A stretch of DNA of 44,897 nt from HyVt-560 sp964577195 (GCA_964577195.1 CAZNYF010000003.1:1-44897); one strand, 5' to 3'; shown: positions 33,008 to 43,500, counted from the stretch's first letter. Numbers and translations: made by a program. The notes: generated from the sequence alone by a model not told the origin.

Positions 33008-34119
33008 TACGATTGAGTCTGGGCATTGTCAGGTCGATGTAAAAGCCGCTCAAAGTATCGATTCTGTTTTGCCAGAATGAAGACCGCCATTATTAAAAAT
33101 ACCAGGTGCACCCACCACAACCCCATCCATTCCGGCAGTGTGCCTTTCTCGATCATATCTTTTCCCAGCCCCAATAAATTGACATAAAAGATATACACTA
33201 AGATAGCCGTTGCCAGACTGCCAAAGCGTCCCTGTCTTGGCCCGCTATAGCTCAAAGCAACTGCCAGTAGTACTAAAATAAAAATGGAGATTGGATTGGA
33301 AATTCGCCATTGTAATTCCGCCATATGCTGTGGTGTGCCACCTGCTCTTAATTGCGTCACCGACATCATATCCAGATCTCTGACTAAATCTTTATGCTCG
33401 GCTGAAGGCAGACGAAACCCCATTTGTTCAAAACGACCCGCCGTAAACTCTTCTGCAGCAGCGGTGCCTTGAAATATTCTGCCATTGCTCAATTCTAGAA
33501 ACTCACCGTTATATTCAGAAATACTTTTTTGATCGGCGGTTGCTGCGGTTACAATTCTGAGTTCTTCTTTGAGTTCTTCAAATAAATAAATATTGCCCAG
33601 CTGATCTTTATTCTCCCCTGCGTGTTCTGCAAAAATAACTCGCGATGATCCGGGCATGGTGACGAACTTGCCTGGCGATATACCGGCGAGGTTAATATTC
33701 TGTATCGCATCGGCTCGTTGAGCCTGAATTTTTCTTTCTGCCAGAGGTTCTAGCCAAAATGAAAGTACCAACAAAATTGTTGCGACCAGAGAACCGAGCC
33801 AGAAGAAAGGACGGAGTAATTGCCGGTCACTCATACCACTCGCTCTGAGGGCGTAGATTTCGTTGTCCTTATACATACGGCCCAGCGCGAGCAAAACACC
33901 CAGGAACAGCGAAACCGCAATCAGCGTCGAGACAGACTTTAATGCGCCCCAGGTAAGCAGTGGCAGCAAGTAACCGGCCTCAATCGAACCATCCACAACT
34001 TTACCAAGCAGCTTCACAAACACGCCGCCCACCAAAATAAGCATCAGTACCAGCAATACCGCCAGGAAGCTGATTAGCGCCTCTTTAAAGAGATAACGAT
34101 CAATGGTAGAAATCGACAT
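33007..34119 (-). CDS. lptF: LPS export ABC transporter permease LptF
   Basis: 370 residues: DRYLFKEALISFLAVLLVL at the start, the coupling-helix region MYKDNEIYALRASGMSDRQL, a periplasmic jellyroll domain, and SGPRQGRFGSLATAILVYIFY near the end. It forms the LptB2FG transporter with lptG immediately downstream. It is divergent from pepA across 128 bases, the arrangement common in Gammaproteobacteria. Confidence 0.96.
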   Translation of the reverse strand: MSISTIDRYLFKEALISFLAVLLVLMLILVGGVFVKLLGKVVDGSIEAGYLLPLLTWGALKSVSTLIAVSLFLGVLLALGRMYKDNEIYALRASGMSDRQLLRPFFWLGSLVATILLVLSFWLEPLAERKIQAQRADAIQNINLAGISPGKFVTMPGSSRVIFAEHAGENKDQLGNIYLFEELKEELRIVTAATADQKSISEYNGEFLELSNGRIFQGTAAAEEFTAGRFEQMGFRLPSAEHKDLVRDLDMMSVTQLRAGGTPQHMAELQWRISNPISIFILVLLAVALSYSGPRQGRFGSLATAILVYIFYVNLLGLGKDMIEKGTLPEWMGLWWVHLVFLIMAVFILAKQNRYFERLLHRPDNAQTQS

Positions 34120-34247
34120 AGTTGAGAAGAATCACCGAGTTGCAAGATGAAGATAAAGCTTATTGTAATGGAAAACTCACAGGCTGTATTGAAATCAGGC
34201 TGAAGGTGGTAGTCTTATCCGATTAATGACAACAACGCACTGAGACC

Positions 34248-35756
34248 ATGGAATTTTATATAAAAAGTGGTAGTCCAGAGAAACAACGCACAGCCTGTGT
34301 CGTCGTGCCAATTTTTAGCGGCAAAAAACTATCCAGAGCCGCACGCACACTCGATGACGCATCAGATGGGGAAATTAAAAAGTTTCTTAAACGAGGCGAT
34401 ATCTCTGGTGAGAAAAATGAAATCGCATGGATTTATAATCTGCAAAACTGCTTTTGCGAACGCGTCTTGCTGATCGGCTGCGGAAACGAAAGGGATATCA
34501 ATGCCAATGTGTTCAACAGCATTTGCAGCACAGCAGCCAAAACGCTGGAAAAATCTGCTGCTGTAGAAGCGTACAGCTATCTTGCTTCAATCGATTCGAG
34601 ACATCTTAGCCAGATGCAATTAGTGCGTAATACCGTGATTAATTTTCGAGCAGCGTTATACGAATTTAACGAGTTCAAATCGGATGCAACGCCTGCCAGC
34701 AAGCCGATCAAACGCGTCGCTATTGGCATTGCCAGACGTAAAGATTTAAATACTGCAGAAACCGCCATGCGCGAGGGTCGCGGCATCGCACTAGGCATGG
34801 GCGTTGCCAAAGATCTGGCAAATCGTCCACCCAATGTCTGTCACCCCAGCCACCTCGCTGCACAGGCGGTGCATTTACAAAATACCTATCCCAATCTACA
34901 ACTTAATATTCTCGACGAAGCCGAGATGAAAGAGCTGGGCATGGGCGCATTTATGTCGGTCTCCCAAGGCAGCAAACAACCTGGGAAACTCATTTGCATG
35001 GAATATTTTAATGCCGCAGATGCAGATGAAAAACCCATTGTTTTGGTTGGTAAAGGCATTACCTTTGATACGGGCGGTATCTCCATAAAACCCTCAGCGG
35101 GCATGGATGAAATGAAATTTGATATGGGAGGAGCCGCCAGCGTTTTTGGCACTATGGTTGCCTGCCTGGACATGCAATTACCAGTCAACCTTGTCGCCGT
35201 GATTGCCGCAGCAGAAAACATGCCCGGTAGCGATGCTTCCCGACCTGGCGATATCGTCACCACGCTCTCTGGAAAAACTGTCGAAATTTTAAATACCGAT
35301 GCCGAAGGCCGCTTGGTGCTCTGCGATGCCTTAACTTATATTAAGCGCTACGACCCCGAAGTCGTTATCGACATCGCCACCTTGACTGGTGCCTGCATTA
35401 TGGCATTAGGTCATCAAGTTTCTGCCATGTTGACCAACACCCCGGCGCTGGGCAAAGAGCTAACCCAGGCTGGCCTGCAAACCTATGATCGCATTTGGGA
35501 GCTACCGCTCTATGATGAATATGCCGAGCAGTTAAAAAGTAATTTTGCTGATATCGCGAATATTGGCGGTCGCCCCGCTGGCACCATTACCGCCGCTGCG
35601 TTTCTTTCAAAATTCACCGGTGACTATCGTTGGGCACATCTTGATATTGCAGGCACTGCCTGGAAATCCGGCGAACAAAAAGGCGCTACCGGACGCCCAG
35701 TGCCGCTGCTCACCGAATTTATTCTAAAGCGCCTGAAAGTAAAAGAAGAAAGCTGA
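34248..35756 (+). CDS. pepA: Leucyl aminopeptidase (M17), PepA
   Basis: The 502-residue cytosolic aminopeptidase has two metal ions bound by residues in VGKGITFDTGGISIKP, the Lys/Asp motif MDEMKFDMGGAASV and the signature NTDAEGRLVL. It releases N-terminal amino acids, and in E. coli also binds DNA at Xer sites. Of interest, xerD is present in the same window. holC follows after three bases on the same strand. Confidence 0.97.
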   Translation: MEFYIKSGSPEKQRTACVVVPIFSGKKLSRAARTLDDASDGEIKKFLKRGDISGEKNEIAWIYNLQNCFCERVLLIGCGNERDINANVFNSICSTAAKTLEKSAAVEAYSYLASIDSRHLSQMQLVRNTVINFRAALYEFNEFKSDATPASKPIKRVAIGIARRKDLNTAETAMREGRGIALGMGVAKDLANRPPNVCHPSHLAAQAVHLQNTYPNLQLNILDEAEMKELGMGAFMSVSQGSKQPGKLICMEYFNAADADEKPIVLVGKGITFDTGGISIKPSAGMDEMKFDMGGAASVFGTMVACLDMQLPVNLVAVIAAAENMPGSDASRPGDIVTTLSGKTVEILNTDAEGRLVLCDALTYIKRYDPEVVIDIATLTGACIMALGHQVSAMLTNTPALGKELTQAGLQTYDRIWELPLYDEYAEQLKSNFADIANIGGRPAGTITAAAFLSKFTGDYRWAHLDIAGTAWKSGEQKGATGRPVPLLTEFILKRLKVKEES

Positions 35757-35759
35757 GTA

Positions 35760-36191
35760 GTGACTCATATAGATTTTTACATTCTCGAATCCTCCGCATC
35801 GCAATCACGATTACATTTTGCAATACGGCTCACTGAAAAGCTTTATCGGGAAGGCCACCATATCCACTTGCATACAGACAATTCTGCTATGCTCAATGCG
35901 TTGGATACCGCATTGTGGACGGATCGGGATATTAGCTTTATTCCTCACGAAGAGGCTGCGCAACCCGCAGCACACTGCCCCGTAACTATCGGCATGAGCG
36001 CTTTTCAAGGCACGGATGAAATTTTAATTAATTTAGCCAGCGATGTTCCTGAGTATTTTTCACAAATGGAACGCGTATTGGAAGTCATCGACACCCAGGC
36101 AGAGGATGTTGCCCAGGGTCGTGAACGGTTTCGATTTTATCGGGATCGTGGCTATCCGATGAAGAGCCATTCGATTGCTAAGGGACGGTGA
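35760..36191 (+). CDS. holC: DNA polymerase III subunit chi
   Basis: A 143-residue protein with the chi-subunit pattern: MTHIDFYILESSASQSRLHF, a Rossmann-like core, LWTDRDISFIPHE, and the end RGRERFRFYRDRGYPMKSH-like segment. Chi links the clamp loader to single-stranded DNA-binding protein. The start is GTG, three bases after the pepA stop, so the two are co-translated. valS usually follows holC in this group but does not here. Confidence 0.93.
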   Translation: MTHIDFYILESSASQSRLHFAIRLTEKLYREGHHIHLHTDNSAMLNALDTALWTDRDISFIPHEEAAQPAAHCPVTIGMSAFQGTDEILINLASDVPEYFSQMERVLEVIDTQAEDVAQGRERFRFYRDRGYPMKSHSIAKGR

Positions 36192-36255
36192 ATAATAAGT
36201 TGAGTAACATGACGTAGAATGATTGTTCCAGGTTGGATTCTTTCAAGAGGACTAT

Positions 36256-36342
36256 ATGTGGTTCTACAAGACGATTGGGAGCATTCAAGCTGGGACAATC
36301 AGGCAAGTCAGGTTGCTTAAGTTATTGTTTACTCGTCCCTAA
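36256..36342 (+). CDS. Possible 28-residue small protein
   Basis: An ATG with AGAGGA five bases upstream opens a short frame (MWFYKTIGSIQAGTIRQVRL and then LKLLFTRP) in the 190-base gap between holC and the next gene. The good ribosome site is the only support; codon count is too small to judge. It may be a leader peptide or chance. Confidence 0.2.
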   Translation: MWFYKTIGSIQAGTIRQVRLLKLLFTRP

Positions 36343-36381
36343 CGGACCAACAGTAAATTACACGGAACTTGGAGAACAGGC

Positions 36382-36705
36382 ATGAGTATCAGCGATAAGA
36401 GCATCCCCACATTAGACGAGATGATTTTCCCGGGTAGAAACGAGAAAACAAAAGGGTCTTCCAGCGAACCAGCCGATGCCGCTACAGCTAAGCCCACCAA
36501 AATTACCGAACCTGTTAAAAGAACAGTGACCGCGACACCACCGAACGCCTCAACTAAACCCAAAAGAAATAACTTCGAAACAATGGTAAATCGCCAGGTT
36601 GAAGCAATACTCGCAAAACACATGAAAGCTGCCCGTGCCGAAATTGTTCGAGCTGTGATGATCGAACTACGTTCTCGACTGCCCATTACCAATCGCAAGT
36701 CATAG
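36382..36705 (+). CDS. Hypothetical protein, disordered N-terminus and basic C-terminal helix
   Basis: A 107-residue soluble protein with no recognised family. Residues 1-70 are rich in Pro, Thr, Ala and Lys and probably disordered. Residues about 72-105 (NNFETMVNRQVEAILAKHMK and on) form an amphipathic helix. GGAG precedes the ATG. It lies in the place after holC where valS would be expected. Confidence 0.65.
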   Translation: MSISDKSIPTLDEMIFPGRNEKTKGSSSEPADAATAKPTKITEPVKRTVTATPPNASTKPKRNNFETMVNRQVEAILAKHMKAARAEIVRAVMIELRSRLPITNRKS

Positions 36706-36804
36706 CTCTACCCTAAATAGCACTGACATACTCTAAAAATAGATGTGCTGCTGAGGAGATCAAGATAGTGCGTTTTTCAAGCAAATTGCTTCTGCATTTT
36801 CTAC

Positions 36805-37109
36805 ATACCGTCCATCCTTGACATAACTTGACGTAATCGCACCCCCATGACCTACAGGGAGGTAGGAAATGCTGGCAATGCTGGATGCAATTGGCAGTGC
36901 CTGGCTCCTTGCGAAATACCGTCCATCCATGGACATAACCACTGCATCTCCCGTNNNNNNNNNNNNNNNNNNNNNNNNNNNNNNNNNNNNNNNNNNNNNN
37001 NNNNNNNNNNNNNNNNNNNNNNNNNNNNNNNNNNNNNNNNNNNNNNNNNNNNNNCCTGGCTCCTTGCGAAATACCGTCCATCCATGGACATAACCACTGC
37101 ATCTCCCGT
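36805..37109. repeat. Dispersed intergenic repeat, copy E, interrupted by assembly gap
   Basis: Imperfect direct repeats of about 23 bases, ATACCGTCCATCC at 36805 and at 36916, enclose a CCTAC/GTAGG hairpin segment (CCTACAGGGAGGTAGG, near 36851) like that of copy D. The second direct repeat contains a perfect GTCCAT/ATGGAC hairpin. The 550-base gene-free interval 36706-37255 is mostly this material plus the N gap. Confidence 0.6.
36900..37109. other. Assembly gap (100 N) flanked by an identical 55-bp duplication
   Basis: Bases 36955-37054 are N; 36900-36954 and 37055-37109 are identical 55-mers. Same signature as the gap at 18502. Here the break falls in repeat sequence, so real sequence may be missing. 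Confidence 0.95.
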
Positions 37110-37255
37110 AAAGCAGCATCGTTTTGGTGCAAATGAGACCTGCTCGTCATTTTTTGAGTTCATAACAAGACTGAATACGCCTTGCGACTTGACTTCAATC
37201 TCAGAAAGCCTATTATTTGGGATATTATTCCCAACTATAGAAATCAGAGCAAGCC

Positions 37256-39436
37256 ATGACATCACTATTACGAAAATTTAGCGTTCTTTCAATTGTTGCG
37301 AGCATCAGCTTACTCACAGCCTGTAGTAGTAATACTGCAACCGATGGTGGCATCCAGCCGGCCCCTAAAACCGGCGGTACGCTTGAAAGAGCGACAAGCG
37401 AATCTCTAACAAGCTATTTTCACGAAGCGCTCAATGGCAATAATAGAGTCTCTGGAGGAGACGATAGTGTCACTTTAGAAGCCAGTGCTGATGGCGCATC
37501 TCCACCGGCAGCAAACTCGTTGAGTTTTTCAGGTACAACCTTGCAAGAAGCCGGGGTGGACGAAGCTGATTTGGTCAAAACAGATGGCGAGTTTATTTAT
37601 TCTATTTTCCAAAACGACAGCAACAATTTTACCTTGGAAGAAGGCTCTGGTTTTGCGCCCGACAAGCCTAATGAATTTTTTCAGGGAATTCGCATCATGC
37701 AAACCAGCGGAGCGACACTGAATGAAATTAAAAGTATTTCACTCAGCGACACAACTGGCCGCCTTAGCGGTATCTATCTCGCTAACCAAAATCAGGATTT
37801 AATTGCCGTAGGATCAGGTGGAAATGACAGAGCGTACGATTGGTTTAATTCCTTTTATTTTGGCTCACAGACAACCGACATACAATGGATTGATGTGAGT
37901 GACCCTGCAAATGCAGAAACCACCAACAAACTTAGTTTTGATGGCAATTTAGTTTCCAGTCGACGTGTCGGGAATGTACTTTATTTAATGTTACGTCATT
38001 ATCCTAATTTTGAAGTGTTTCCCGTCGAACCCAACTCGCCAGATGGTTCAACAAGACCTGACAATAGTATTGAAAATGGTGTCGATACGAGAACAGCCGA
38101 AGACTTATTACCCAAATACCAGCTCAACGATCAAACCAGAAAAATCGCGGTACTGCCCGAAAACTGTTTTATTAACACAGCTGCGAGAGGGCAACAGGCC
38201 GATATCATAACGCTCGCTGCAATTAACCTCAGTAGCGATGAACCAGCGTTTAAAACAACCTGTTTTGTAGGTTCTTCAGAAGCGCTATACGCTTCAACCA
38301 AAGCACTCTATCTTGCCTCGACTCGTTGGGATTACAATATTAGAGATAATACAGCGGACTATACTCCTGAAGTCACCACCGACATTCACAAATTTGCTTT
38401 TAGCGGACTGGATTTTGACTACCGAGGTTCAGCCGAAATTGGCGGCCACCTCGGCTGGTTACAAGACAGAAAATCCTATCGCATGAGCGAATCTGCCAAT
38501 GGTGAATATTTACGTATCATTACCCACAACGAACAGCGTCCGTGGATTGGTTTAGATGTATTGCCTGTCGAAGGTGATGTCGCAGTTTCTTCAGTTGAAG
38601 CCGCAGCGGTAGAGGCTGATGAAAGAGCTGCTGAAAGCTCTCCCGTGATGCTCACTATACTCAAAGAAAATTCAGAGAAAGCCGCGCTGGATATCATCTC
38701 GCAGCTGCCCAACCGCAATCGTCCCGCCTCCATTGGTAAAACTGGTGAACAACTTTATGCCAGCCGATTTATTGGTGATCGTGCTTATCTCGTCACTTTT
38801 CGTATGACCGACCCGCTGTATGTGCTCGATTTATCCAACCCGCTAGCACCTGAAGTCAAAGGTGAATTAGAAATTGACGGGTATTCTGATTTTCTATTTC
38901 CCGTCGGAAACAATCTATTGCTGGGCGTAGGAAAGGATGCCATTGCTGCAGAAGACTCTTTCGACTTTCGCGGCGGAGCCTGGTATCAAGGTGTAAAACT
39001 ATCACTCATTGATGTGGCTGATCCTGGCAATCCAGTAGAGCAAGATAAAGTGATTATTGGTAAACGCGGTACAGAATCCCCCGTATTGCAAAACCCACAT
39101 GCAATCAGTTTGCTTAATACCGGAGAAAATGGAACAACTCGAGTAGCACTCCCTGTCACGCTTAATGAAACATTAACGTCCAACAATAACGTTGGTCCAC
39201 GCACCTTTTACAATTACACTCAAACAGGGTTATATCGTTTTGAAATTGATCAAGCATCAAAAAGTATTGTTGCATTACCACCGCTAGTGACGCACCAAAA
39301 CTCCAATAACAGCTTTGCTCCCACTAATTTTAATAGCCGCAGTGTAATCATTGGCGACAATGTTCATTACCTGCAAAATAGTCAGTTTTGGTCACAAGAC
39401 TGGGCAGGTAAATCCCCATCAACTGGGCCCAAATAA
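37256..39436 (+). CDS. Secreted beta-propeller-domain lipoprotein
   Basis: A 726-residue protein with a lipoprotein signal peptide (lipobox LLTAC, Cys at about 23), a Ser/Thr/Ala-rich spacer, then the start LQEAGVDEADLVKTDGEFIY characteristic of the COG4880-type secreted beta-propeller proteins. The blades show recurrent DVSDPANAE, DLSNPLAPE and DVADPGNPV motifs. The end has HYLQNSQFWSQDW, matching family ends. The function of these proteins is not established; a surface or periplasmic binding role is likely. It appears monocistronic and starts 147 bases after the copy E gap. Confidence 0.9.
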   Translation: MTSLLRKFSVLSIVASISLLTACSSNTATDGGIQPAPKTGGTLERATSESLTSYFHEALNGNNRVSGGDDSVTLEASADGASPPAANSLSFSGTTLQEAGVDEADLVKTDGEFIYSIFQNDSNNFTLEEGSGFAPDKPNEFFQGIRIMQTSGATLNEIKSISLSDTTGRLSGIYLANQNQDLIAVGSGGNDRAYDWFNSFYFGSQTTDIQWIDVSDPANAETTNKLSFDGNLVSSRRVGNVLYLMLRHYPNFEVFPVEPNSPDGSTRPDNSIENGVDTRTAEDLLPKYQLNDQTRKIAVLPENCFINTAARGQQADIITLAAINLSSDEPAFKTTCFVGSSEALYASTKALYLASTRWDYNIRDNTADYTPEVTTDIHKFAFSGLDFDYRGSAEIGGHLGWLQDRKSYRMSESANGEYLRIITHNEQRPWIGLDVLPVEGDVAVSSVEAAAVEADERAAESSPVMLTILKENSEKAALDIISQLPNRNRPASIGKTGEQLYASRFIGDRAYLVTFRMTDPLYVLDLSNPLAPEVKGELEIDGYSDFLFPVGNNLLLGVGKDAIAAEDSFDFRGGAWYQGVKLSLIDVADPGNPVEQDKVIIGKRGTESPVLQNPHAISLLNTGENGTTRVALPVTLNETLTSNNNVGPRTFYNYTQTGLYRFEIDQASKSIVALPPLVTHQNSNNSFAPTNFNSRSVIIGDNVHYLQNSQFWSQDWAGKSPSTGPK

Positions 39437-39511
39437 GTCCAAAACTCTCCATCAATATAATGTTGTTGGAGTACTAGTATTAATCGTTGCATAAGTATTT
39501 GCATAACCAAT

Positions 39512-39634
39512 GTAGGTTGGGTAAAGGAGCTGGCGACGTGCCCAACACTTTTGCCTACAGGACGTAGGTAAGGGGCGTGAGCGGAAGCTTTGGAGCTGCT
39601 GTTGGGCACGTCGTTCCTCCTTTTCCCAACCTAC
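39512..39634. repeat. Dispersed intergenic repeat, copy D, long inverted repeat
   Basis: Arms 39512-39546 and 39601-39634 are inverted repeats of about 35 bases (GTAGGTTGGG ... GACGTGCCCAAC) differing only in a four-to-five-base patch and one other position. The 54-base loop holds a CCTAC/GTAGG hairpin followed by AGGTAAGGGGCGTGAGC (39566-39582) and GGAAGCTTTG, both present in copy B. Cruciform or strong RNA hairpin potential. It may also end transcription between the convergent flanking genes. Confidence 0.8.
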
Positions 39635-39713
39635 TTCTACACTCTTTTGCTCCTGCAATCGGCTGCATTAGTGCATCCCCGCACTAGTGTACCATTCACT
39701 AAAAATTAAAAAT

Positions 39714-40553
39714 TTAAGTTAGCAATTTTCTACTCACTCTGATTAGTAGCCATAAAAACAAAAGAGGAAACAAAATCGTTTGGAAAATAAATATTACGAT
39801 GAGTTCGATAGCATGTTCCGTAGTTTTTGCAGCGATATCACCCAATACCTGCATTCGTTCACGAACATTCACACCGTCTTTAGCTGACTGATAAAAATGC
39901 TTGGCTTTATCAAGGAAAGATCTATCTTCAGCTAACGCTGATAGATCTTCCTCTACATTTTGCGTCTCACTGACTTCCTCTTTTGCCGTCTTTAACGCTT
40001 GCAAAGACGTTTCGTAGCGTTGCTCTAAAAACACCGAATAAACTGCTTCACTGGATATTGCAATCACCGGTACTAGAAAGCGAATAATAAAAAAAACTGC
40101 TGTGAGTTTAATGAATGATTTTTTCCAGGTAACCGAGCTAGTTTTTGGCCACCAAATCAGCCCGACAACAATAGCAACCCATAGCAAAAGTAAATAAGAG
40201 AAAATCGGCCAGCTAACAATCGAAGAAAATAGTTTTTGCAGCCCCAGTGAAGTGCTGCTCGCCAGCATCACCCAGGAAAAACGTTCGATTAGATCATTCA
40301 CCGGGTCAAGAATTTGCCCAGGTAAAACGGTAACTCCCACACCTCCTGGCTGCAAAGATACTTCAGTCTCCTGCGCGACTGAAATCACTCCGTTTAAACC
40401 CCGCGCCACAGCAAACGTAATCAGTGCGCGTTTAAAGCTCTGCTGAGTATACTGATCCCCTTTTTCATCGAGAATGCCAGATACAGAAAGTAGCGCCAGA
40501 ACAATTAAAAGTCCGGTTAATACAAGACGTTGAGGAGTCGATTTAAGTATCAT
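39714..40553 (-). CDS. Hypothetical membrane protein, third gene after dnaE
   Basis: A 279-residue protein with an N-terminal helix (RLVLTGLLIVLALLSVSGIL), a periplasmic-looking loop, three central helices (about 115-180), a charged coiled-coil stretch (about 185-240; ETQNVEEDLSALAEDRSFLD) and a last helix pair ending LLFLWLLIRVSRKLLT. I do not recognise the family. Its ATG is two bases after the dnaE stop, so it is probably co-transcribed with rnhB-dnaE. No function is proposed. Confidence 0.7.
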   Translation of the reverse strand: MILKSTPQRLVLTGLLIVLALLSVSGILDEKGDQYTQQSFKRALITFAVARGLNGVISVAQETEVSLQPGGVGVTVLPGQILDPVNDLIERFSWVMLASSTSLGLQKLFSSIVSWPIFSYLLLLWVAIVVGLIWWPKTSSVTWKKSFIKLTAVFFIIRFLVPVIAISSEAVYSVFLEQRYETSLQALKTAKEEVSETQNVEEDLSALAEDRSFLDKAKHFYQSAKDGVNVRERMQVLGDIAAKTTEHAIELIVIFIFQTILFPLLFLWLLIRVSRKLLT

Positions 40554-40555
40554 TT

Positions 40556-43500
40556 TTACGAATATCTAATCGTCACGTTATCTTCTCCCGCAAAAGATCT
40601 AAGCTGTTTCAAGCAATCATCCGTCGGTGTAATGAGCCAGTTATTACCCAGTTTAATATTGGCACTGGCATTGCCATTTTGATATTTCATAATGACCGGG
40701 CAGAGACCGTTATTGAAATTTTTAAGCAGCGTCTGCAATTCTCCAGTCGCACCATTTTTTAATTTTTGTTGGTTAATCACAACTTCCAGATAGCGCGCAT
40801 ACTTTCCTCTTGCCTGTTCGATGCTGAGGACTTCTGTGGCGCGGATTCGGTTCTGCCCGGAGAAATGATCGAACCCCAGTGAACCTGAAACTACCAGAAC
40901 ATGGTCTTTGATCAGGAGACTCGCGTAGGTCTCATAGTCTTCACCAAAAATGGCGACTTCGACCCGTGCAGAGCGATCATCCAGAGTGATGAACCCCATT
41001 CGTCCGCGTGCGCCATTTCGCGTGCGAATTTCAGTCAGCAGCCCGGCGACTACGACAGGTTTTTCTTTGCTGCGATACTTGTTTTGCGGCGGCGCAGCAT
41101 CCACTTCCAGCTCACCCAATCGGCAAGTCGTAAATACTTTGAGCTCATCAAGATGGCGCTCAATGGGATGTCCGGTGAGGTACAGGCCGAGGGTTTCTTT
41201 CTCCAGGCGCAAACGTTCGTGCTCATCCCATTCTGGCACGGCTTCGCGCTTGTATTCCTGAATCACAGCAACCGCGCCACCAAACAGATCATTTTGTCCG
41301 GACGCGGCATCACGTTGATGCTGCTCAGCACAGGATAATGCGTCCGGCAGCCATGTCAGCAGGCTGGCGCGGGTATGTCCGAGTGAATCCATCGCGCCGC
41401 CTTTGATCATTGCCTCCAACACCCGTCGGTTGGCTTTGTGGGTATCGATGCGACAACAAAGATCATCCAGCGAGGCATACTTGCCATTTTGGCTACGTTC
41501 ATCGACGATGCATTCAATCGCGCCCTCGCCCACACCCTTAATCGCTCCCAACCCATAGACAATGCCTTGATTGTCCTGTGCGGCAACAAATTTGTAATTG
41601 GACTGATTGATATCTGGCACATCGACCTTAAGCGACATGCTGCGACAATCATCGACCAAGATAACGACCTTATCGGTATTGTCCATATCAGCCGATAATA
41701 CAGCTGCCATAAAGGGTGCAGGATAATGCGATTTTAGCCAGGCGGTTTGATAGGAAAGCAGCGCATAGGCGGCGGAGTGAGATTTGTTAAAACCGTATCC
41801 CGCAAATTTTTCCATCAAGTCGAAGATGTAATTGGCAATCTTTTCCTCTACACCCCGCTCGGCGGAACCTTTGAGAAAAATATCACGCTGTTTCTCCATT
41901 TCCTCGACTTTCTTTTTACCCATCGCTCGACGTAATAAATCAGCACCGCCGAGACTGTAATTGGCGAGTATCTGAGCGATCTGCATGACCTGTTCCTGAT
42001 ACAGGATGACACCGTAGGTAGGCTCCAGAATTGGCTCAAGATCAGGGTGTGGATATTCTACTTTGGAGCGCCCGTGTTTGCGCTCGATGAAATCGTCCAC
42101 CATGCCTGATTGCAGCGGCCCCGGTCGAAACAGCGCTACCAGGGCGACGATATCTTCAAAATCATCGGGCTGAAGCCGTTTGATCAGGTCTTTCATACCA
42201 CGGGATTCGAGCTGAAAAATGGCAGTGGTTTGCTGGGCTTTGAGTAGCTTAAACGTCGCAGCGTCATCAAGCACAAGCCGGCTGATATCGAGCGGTTCGT
42301 CTCTGACTCCAGAGGCATTAATCGCTTTCACCGCCCAATCAATGATCGTCAGCGTTCGAAGCCCAAGAAAGTCGAATTTGACCAGGCCAACCGCTTCAAC
42401 ATCATCTTTATCAAACTGGGTGACCAGATTTCCGCCGCCCGGCTCGCAATACAGCGGAGAGAAATCTGTCAGTTTGGTGGGCGCGATCACCACACCACCG
42501 GCATGCTTGCCCGCGTTTCGCGCCAATCCTTCAAGCTGTTTGGCAAGATCAATCAGCGCTTTAACTTCTTCGTCGGTATCGTAGAGTTTCTGTAGCTCCT
42601 CTTCCTGCGCCAAAGCCTTATCGAGTGTTATGCCAATCTCAAAAGGAATCAGCTTGGCGATTCGATCAACAAACCCATAGGGATGAGCCAGTACTCTGCC
42701 AACATCGCGCACCACCGCTTTCGCCGCCATCGAGCCATAGGTGATAATTTGCGAGACCTTTTCGCGGCCGTAATGCTCGGCAACGTAGTTGATGACGTCA
42801 TCGCGCTTATCCATACAAAAGTCGATATCAAAATCCGGCATCGAAACCCGCTCAGGATTTAAGAATCGCTCAAACAGTAAATCGTATTGGAGTGGATCAA
42901 TGTCAGTAATTTTTAGCGCATAAGCCACTAGCGAGCCCGCACCTGAGCCCCTGCCAGGGCCTACCGGTACATCATTGTCTTTTGCCCACTGAATAAAATC
43001 AGCAACAATCAAAAAATAGCCAGGAAAGCCCATCTGGTTGATCACGCCCAATTCTATTTCTAACCGCTCATGATACGGTTTGCACGCTTCTTCGCGGTTC
43101 TTAGTGGTATCAACCGGCTGTAATACCAGCAACCGTTCTTCAAGTCCCTTGCGCGCTTCTTCGTTAAAAAACTCTGATTCGGTCATCCCCTCGGGAATCG
43201 GGAAATCAGGCAGGACATTCTTGCCCAGTTCCAGTACAACGTTGCAGCGTTTGGCGATCTCAAGCGTATTTTCAATCGCTTCGGGAAGATCAGAAAATAA
43301 CTCCTGCATTTCCTCGGGCGACTTTAAGTACTGCGAATCAGAATAGCGTTTGGGGCGCTTGGGATCTGCTAGTACATAGCCATCGCGGATACAGGTTCGA
43401 GCTTCGTGCGCATCGAATTCTGATTGCAATAAAAATCGCACGTCATTGGTTGCGACCACCGGCAATGACTCGTCTAGTGCCAGCTTTACGGCGAGTTCGG

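Noticed and set aside
36713..37281. Open frames spanning the second N gap on both strands
   Set aside because: They translate N as unknown residues and consist of duplicated contig ends and repeat sequence, with no protein-like content.
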